Position numbers and translations under genes: made by a program. Under the pieces are notes generated by a model that was given only the letters and a program-made list of their open reading frames with translations, was not told the DNA's origin and made no database searches. From Alphaproteobacteria bacterium (lineage in GTDB: Bacteria > Pseudomonadota > Alphaproteobacteria > Caulobacterales > Maricaulaceae), in contig WGOD01000001.1 of NCBI GenBank assembly GCA_016124205.1, forward strand, positions 310,001 to 374,000: a stretch of DNA of 64,000 bases, read 5' to 3'. Positions 61,856 to 64,000 of the stretch are shown here, piece after piece; the first letter of the stretch is position 1; each line of letters begins with the position of its first letter.

Positions 61856-62752
61856 ATGATCGATGCGCTGCGCACACCGGAAGACCGCTTCATGGGGCTG
61901 CCGGACTGGGACTATGAACCCCACTATATCGACGACCTGCCCGGTTATGAGGGGCTGCGCGTCCATTATGTCGACGAGGGTCCGAAGGACGGGCCGGTCT
62001 TTCTCTGCCTCCATGGCGAGCCGAGCTGGGCCTATCTCTACCGCAAGATGATCCCGGTCTTCCGAAAGGCCGGCGGGCGCGTGATCGCGCCGGACTTTCT
62101 CGGCTTCGGCCGGTCGGACAAGCCGGTCGACGACGCGGTCTATACCTTCGACTTCCACCGCAATTTCCTGAAAGCCTTCCTCGACCGGATGGACGTTCAA
62201 GACGTCTGCCTCGTCTGTCAGGACTGGGGCGGCTTGCTCGGCCTGACCCTGCCGATGGATTATCCGGACCGGTTCACGCGCCTGATCGTGATGAATACCG
62301 GCATCGGCGTCGGGATGAATCCGGGGCCGGGATTCCTCGCCTGGCGCGACTATGTCGCGACCAATCCCGAATTCAATGTCGGCGATCTGATGAAGCGCGC
62401 CACGCCGATCCTCAACGAGGCGGAAGTCGCGGCCTATCAGGCCCCCTTCCCCGACCCGCGCTATATGGGCGGCGTAAGGCGCTTCCCGGCCCTGGTCCCG
62501 ATCGATCCGTCTATGGAAGGCGTCGACACCGGCATGGCGGCGGCGAAATTCTGGAGCCAGGACTGGACGGGCGACAGCTTCATGGCGATCGGCATGCAGG
62601 ACCCCGTGCTCGGTCCGCCCGCGATGAAAATGATGCGCAAGATCATCCGGAATTGCCCGGAGCCGATGGAAATCGCCGATGGCGGCCATTTCGTGCAGGA
62701 ATGGGGCGAGCCGATCGCCCGGGCGGCGTGCGAGCGGTTCGGGTTGCTGTAG
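61856..62752 (+). CDS. Haloalkane dehalogenase (alpha/beta hydrolase)
   Basis: 298 aa from ATG 61856, with GGGAGGA upstream. LCLHGEPSWAYLYRKM gives the oxyanion/halide region, VCQDWGGLLGL contains the nucleophile Asp and first halide-binding Trp, MQDPVLGP the catalytic acid, and ADGGHFVQEWG the His. It resembles haloalkane dehalogenase subfamily I (DhlA/DhmA type). It hydrolyses C-halogen bonds, though many marine members have unknown substrates. It sits inside the lpdA-pdhC neighbourhood on the opposite strand. Confidence 0.88.
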   Translation: MIDALRTPEDRFMGLPDWDYEPHYIDDLPGYEGLRVHYVDEGPKDGPVFLCLHGEPSWAYLYRKMIPVFRKAGGRVIAPDFLGFGRSDKPVDDAVYTFDFHRNFLKAFLDRMDVQDVCLVCQDWGGLLGLTLPMDYPDRFTRLIVMNTGIGVGMNPGPGFLAWRDYVATNPEFNVGDLMKRATPILNEAEVAAYQAPFPDPRYMGGVRRFPALVPIDPSMEGVDTGMAAAKFWSQDWTGDSFMAIGMQDPVLGPPAMKMMRKIIRNCPEPMEIADGGHFVQEWGEPIARAACERFGLL

Positions 62753-62754
62753 CC

Positions 62755-62821
62755 GTCATCCCGACGAAAGTCGGGATCCAGATTGACGGGCGTTCTGGAT
62801 TCCGGCTTCCGCCGGAATGAC
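62755..62821. repeat. Intergenic palindromic repeat element
   Basis: GTCATCCCGACGAAAGTCGG at one end and CCGCCGGAATGAC at the other are inverted, each arm with its own small hairpin (CCCGACgaaaGTCGGG and TTCCGGCttccGCCGGAA). This GTCATTCCGGCGGAAG... form is a known dispersed alphaproteobacterial repeat. It fills the gap between two convergent genes and may act as a terminator. Confidence 0.75.
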
Positions 62822-62827
62822 GCGGTG

Positions 62828-63199
62828 TCAGATATCCTCGACGACCGCGGTCAGATCACCGCCGGCATCGCCGGTATTCACCACTCCTGCGCGTTCGAGC
62901 AGGAGCATGTGAACCGGCCCCTCCTCGACCACGGGGCGATGGCGGACGCCTTTCGGGATCACGGTCATCTCCCCGGGGCCGAGAATCGCCGGGTCGGCAT
63001 TCTCGATCTCGATCCGCAGGCGTCCCTGGGTGACGAGGAAAAGCTCGTCCTCGTGCGCGTGGTGGTGCCAGACGAATTCGCCCTCGGCCTTGGCCAGCTT
63101 CACCTCATAGTCGTCGAGCCGTGCAATGCGCTTCGGCGACCAGGTCTCGGTGAATGTCGCGTGCTTCTCGGCGAGATTGAGGACGGGCGGGGTTTTCAT
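62828..63199 (-). CDS. Cupin domain protein
   Basis: 123 aa from ATG 63199; the track start at 63787 is a shadow of the E2 gene. GEFVWHHHAHEDELFLVTQGRLRIEIE is cupin motif 1 and GEMTVIPKGVRHRPVVEEGPVHMLL is motif 2, with the His/Glu metal ligands. The start overlaps the E2 stop by one base. The function of this small cupin in the PDH neighbourhood is unknown. Confidence 0.85.
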   Translation of the reverse strand: MKTPPVLNLAEKHATFTETWSPKRIARLDDYEVKLAKAEGEFVWHHHAHEDELFLVTQGRLRIEIENADPAILGPGEMTVIPKGVRHRPVVEEGPVHMLLLERAGVVNTGDAGGDLTAVVEDI

Positions 63200-64000
63200 C
63201 ACATCAGCAGCGTCATCGGGTCTTCGATGAAACCCTTGAAGGCCGCGATCCAGCCCGCACCGGTCGCGCCATCGACGACGCGGTGATCGCAGGTCAGCGT
63301 CACCGTCATGACGGTCGCCTTGGCGAGCGCGCCGTCGGTGATGACCGGGCGTTCCTCGCCCGCGCCAACTGACAGGATCATGCCCTGCGGCGGGTTGAGG
63401 ATCGAGGCGAAGGACTTGATCCCGAACATGCCGAGATTGGACAGGGAGAAGGTGCCGCCCTGGAATTCCTCGGGCTTCAGCTTGCGCTCGCGGGCGCGGC
63501 TGGCGAGGTCCTTCATCTCCTTCGAGATCTGGACGAGCCCCTTCGCGTCGGCGTCGCGGATGATCGGCGTGATCAGACCGCCCTCGATCGCCACGGCGAC
63601 CGACACGTCGGCATGTTTGTGGCGGGCAATGCGGCCGTCCTCGATCCAGCTTGAATTGGCCTCCGGCACCTGCTTCAGGGCGACGCCGGCGGCCTTGATC
63701 AGGATGTCGTTGACCGAGACCTTCACGCCCTCGGGCGCCTTGTCGTTGATCTGCTTCCTGAACGCCAGCAGCGCGTCGAGGCGGCAATCCACATTCAGCG
63801 GGAAGTGCGGCACGTCGCGGAAGGAGTCCGTCAGGCGCTTCGCCGACACCTTGGTGATGTTATCGGCCTTCTCGATCTCGTAGCGGTCGCGCGCAATCCC
63901 GGCCTTCGCCAGCGGATCGTCAGCATCGACAGCGGCGGCCTGCGGCGCTTCCTTCGCAGCGGACGCCGCGGGTTTTTCCGCGGCGGCGGACTTGGCCGCG
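63199..64000 (-). CDS. pdhC: Pyruvate dehydrogenase E2, dihydrolipoyl acetyltransferase (5' part beyond window)
   Basis: Open to the window edge. The visible part begins in an alanine/lysine/proline-rich linker (AAKSAAAEKPAASAAKEAP), then YEIEKADNITKVSAKRLTDSFRDVPHFPLNVD and the catalytic domain ending in CDHRVVDGATGAGWIAAF with the His and Asp of the acetyltransferase site. It transfers acetyl groups from lipoamide to CoA. The lipoyl and E1-binding domains should lie beyond the edge. The symbol is inferred from context with lpdA. Confidence 0.88.
   Translation of the reverse strand, partial: AAKSAAAEKPAASAAKEAPQAAAVDADDPLAKAGIARDRYEIEKADNITKVSAKRLTDSFRDVPHFPLNVDCRLDALLAFRKQINDKAPEGVKVSVNDILIKAAGVALKQVPEANSSWIEDGRIARHKHADVSVAVAIEGGLITPIIRDADAKGLVQISKEMKDLASRARERKLKPEEFQGGTFSLSNLGMFGIKSFASILNPPQGMILSVGAGEERPVITDGALAKATVMTVTLTCDHRVVDGATGAGWIAAFKGFIEDPMTLLM

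Overview
This is a GC-rich, gene-dense chromosomal window with no prophage, insertion sequence or CRISPR array. Several things point to a marine alphaproteobacterium, probably of the Hyphomonadales/Caulobacterales side: the PhyR-NepR-EcfG general stress response, the ntrY-ntrX-trkA-trkH-dat-hfq-hflX gene order, an ispD-ispF fusion, and many secreted metallopeptidases. The taxon is inferred from gene content only.

Region 1 (1-10.4 kb) is aerobic tryptophan catabolism. kynA-kynB-kynU convert tryptophan to anthranilate. They are followed without real gaps by a two-domain 2-aminobenzoyl-CoA monooxygenase/reductase, an SDR, an enoyl-CoA hydratase, an acyl-CoA dehydrogenase and a RidA-type deaminase. 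A 3-oxoadipyl-CoA-type thiolase on the other strand ends the path. The anthranilate-CoA ligase is not in the window. An AT-rich gene with an Ntn-hydrolase/proteasome-like N-terminus sits between RidA and the thiolase. The 5' part of the acyl-CoA dehydrogenase gene also has unlike base composition.

Region 2 (10.4-30 kb) is a general-stress-response island. phyR diverges from nepR-ecfG-histidine kinase. I find about 15 matches to the EcfG promoter (GGAAC-N16/17-CGTT, some with one mismatch) between 12.2 and 28 kb. They lie in front of small membrane proteins (three DUF1328-like), entericidin-like peptides, PRC-barrel proteins, a Crp/Fnr regulator, a glycine-zipper lipoprotein, an operon with an ATP-grasp ligase and a C26 amidotransferase, a lipid-kinase-like protein, and one stretch with no protein gene. 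That last stretch carries an 18-bp inverted repeat with a C-rich loop and is a candidate stress-induced small RNA. Beside it are a divergent NepR-like protein and a sigma-like protein, which may be a second anti-sigma/sigma-type pair.

Region 3 (30-52.4 kb) is mostly housekeeping: PPK2, a BaiN-type flavoprotein, tRNA-Ser(UGA), RlpA, a D,D-carboxypeptidase, tmk-holB-tatD-MBL, mazG, hflX, hfq, a D-amino-acid transaminase-like protein, TrkH/TrkA, NtrX/NtrY, DusB, a three-domain IspD-IspF-CinA/PncC fusion, a COQ10-like START protein and LipA. ntrB and ntrC are absent between dusB and ntrY.

Region 4 (52.4-64 kb) carries a DUF6702-like periplasmic protein and an M1 metallopeptidase. It also has three secreted proteins built of short glycine-rich beta-solenoid repeats, with an acyl-ACP/CoA synthetase among them, then lpdA, a haloalkane dehalogenase, a cupin, and the 3' part of a pyruvate dehydrogenase E2 gene cut by the window edge. 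No gene-free stretch is longer than about 300 bases. The long ORFs antisense to real genes are GC-skew shadows and were left out.
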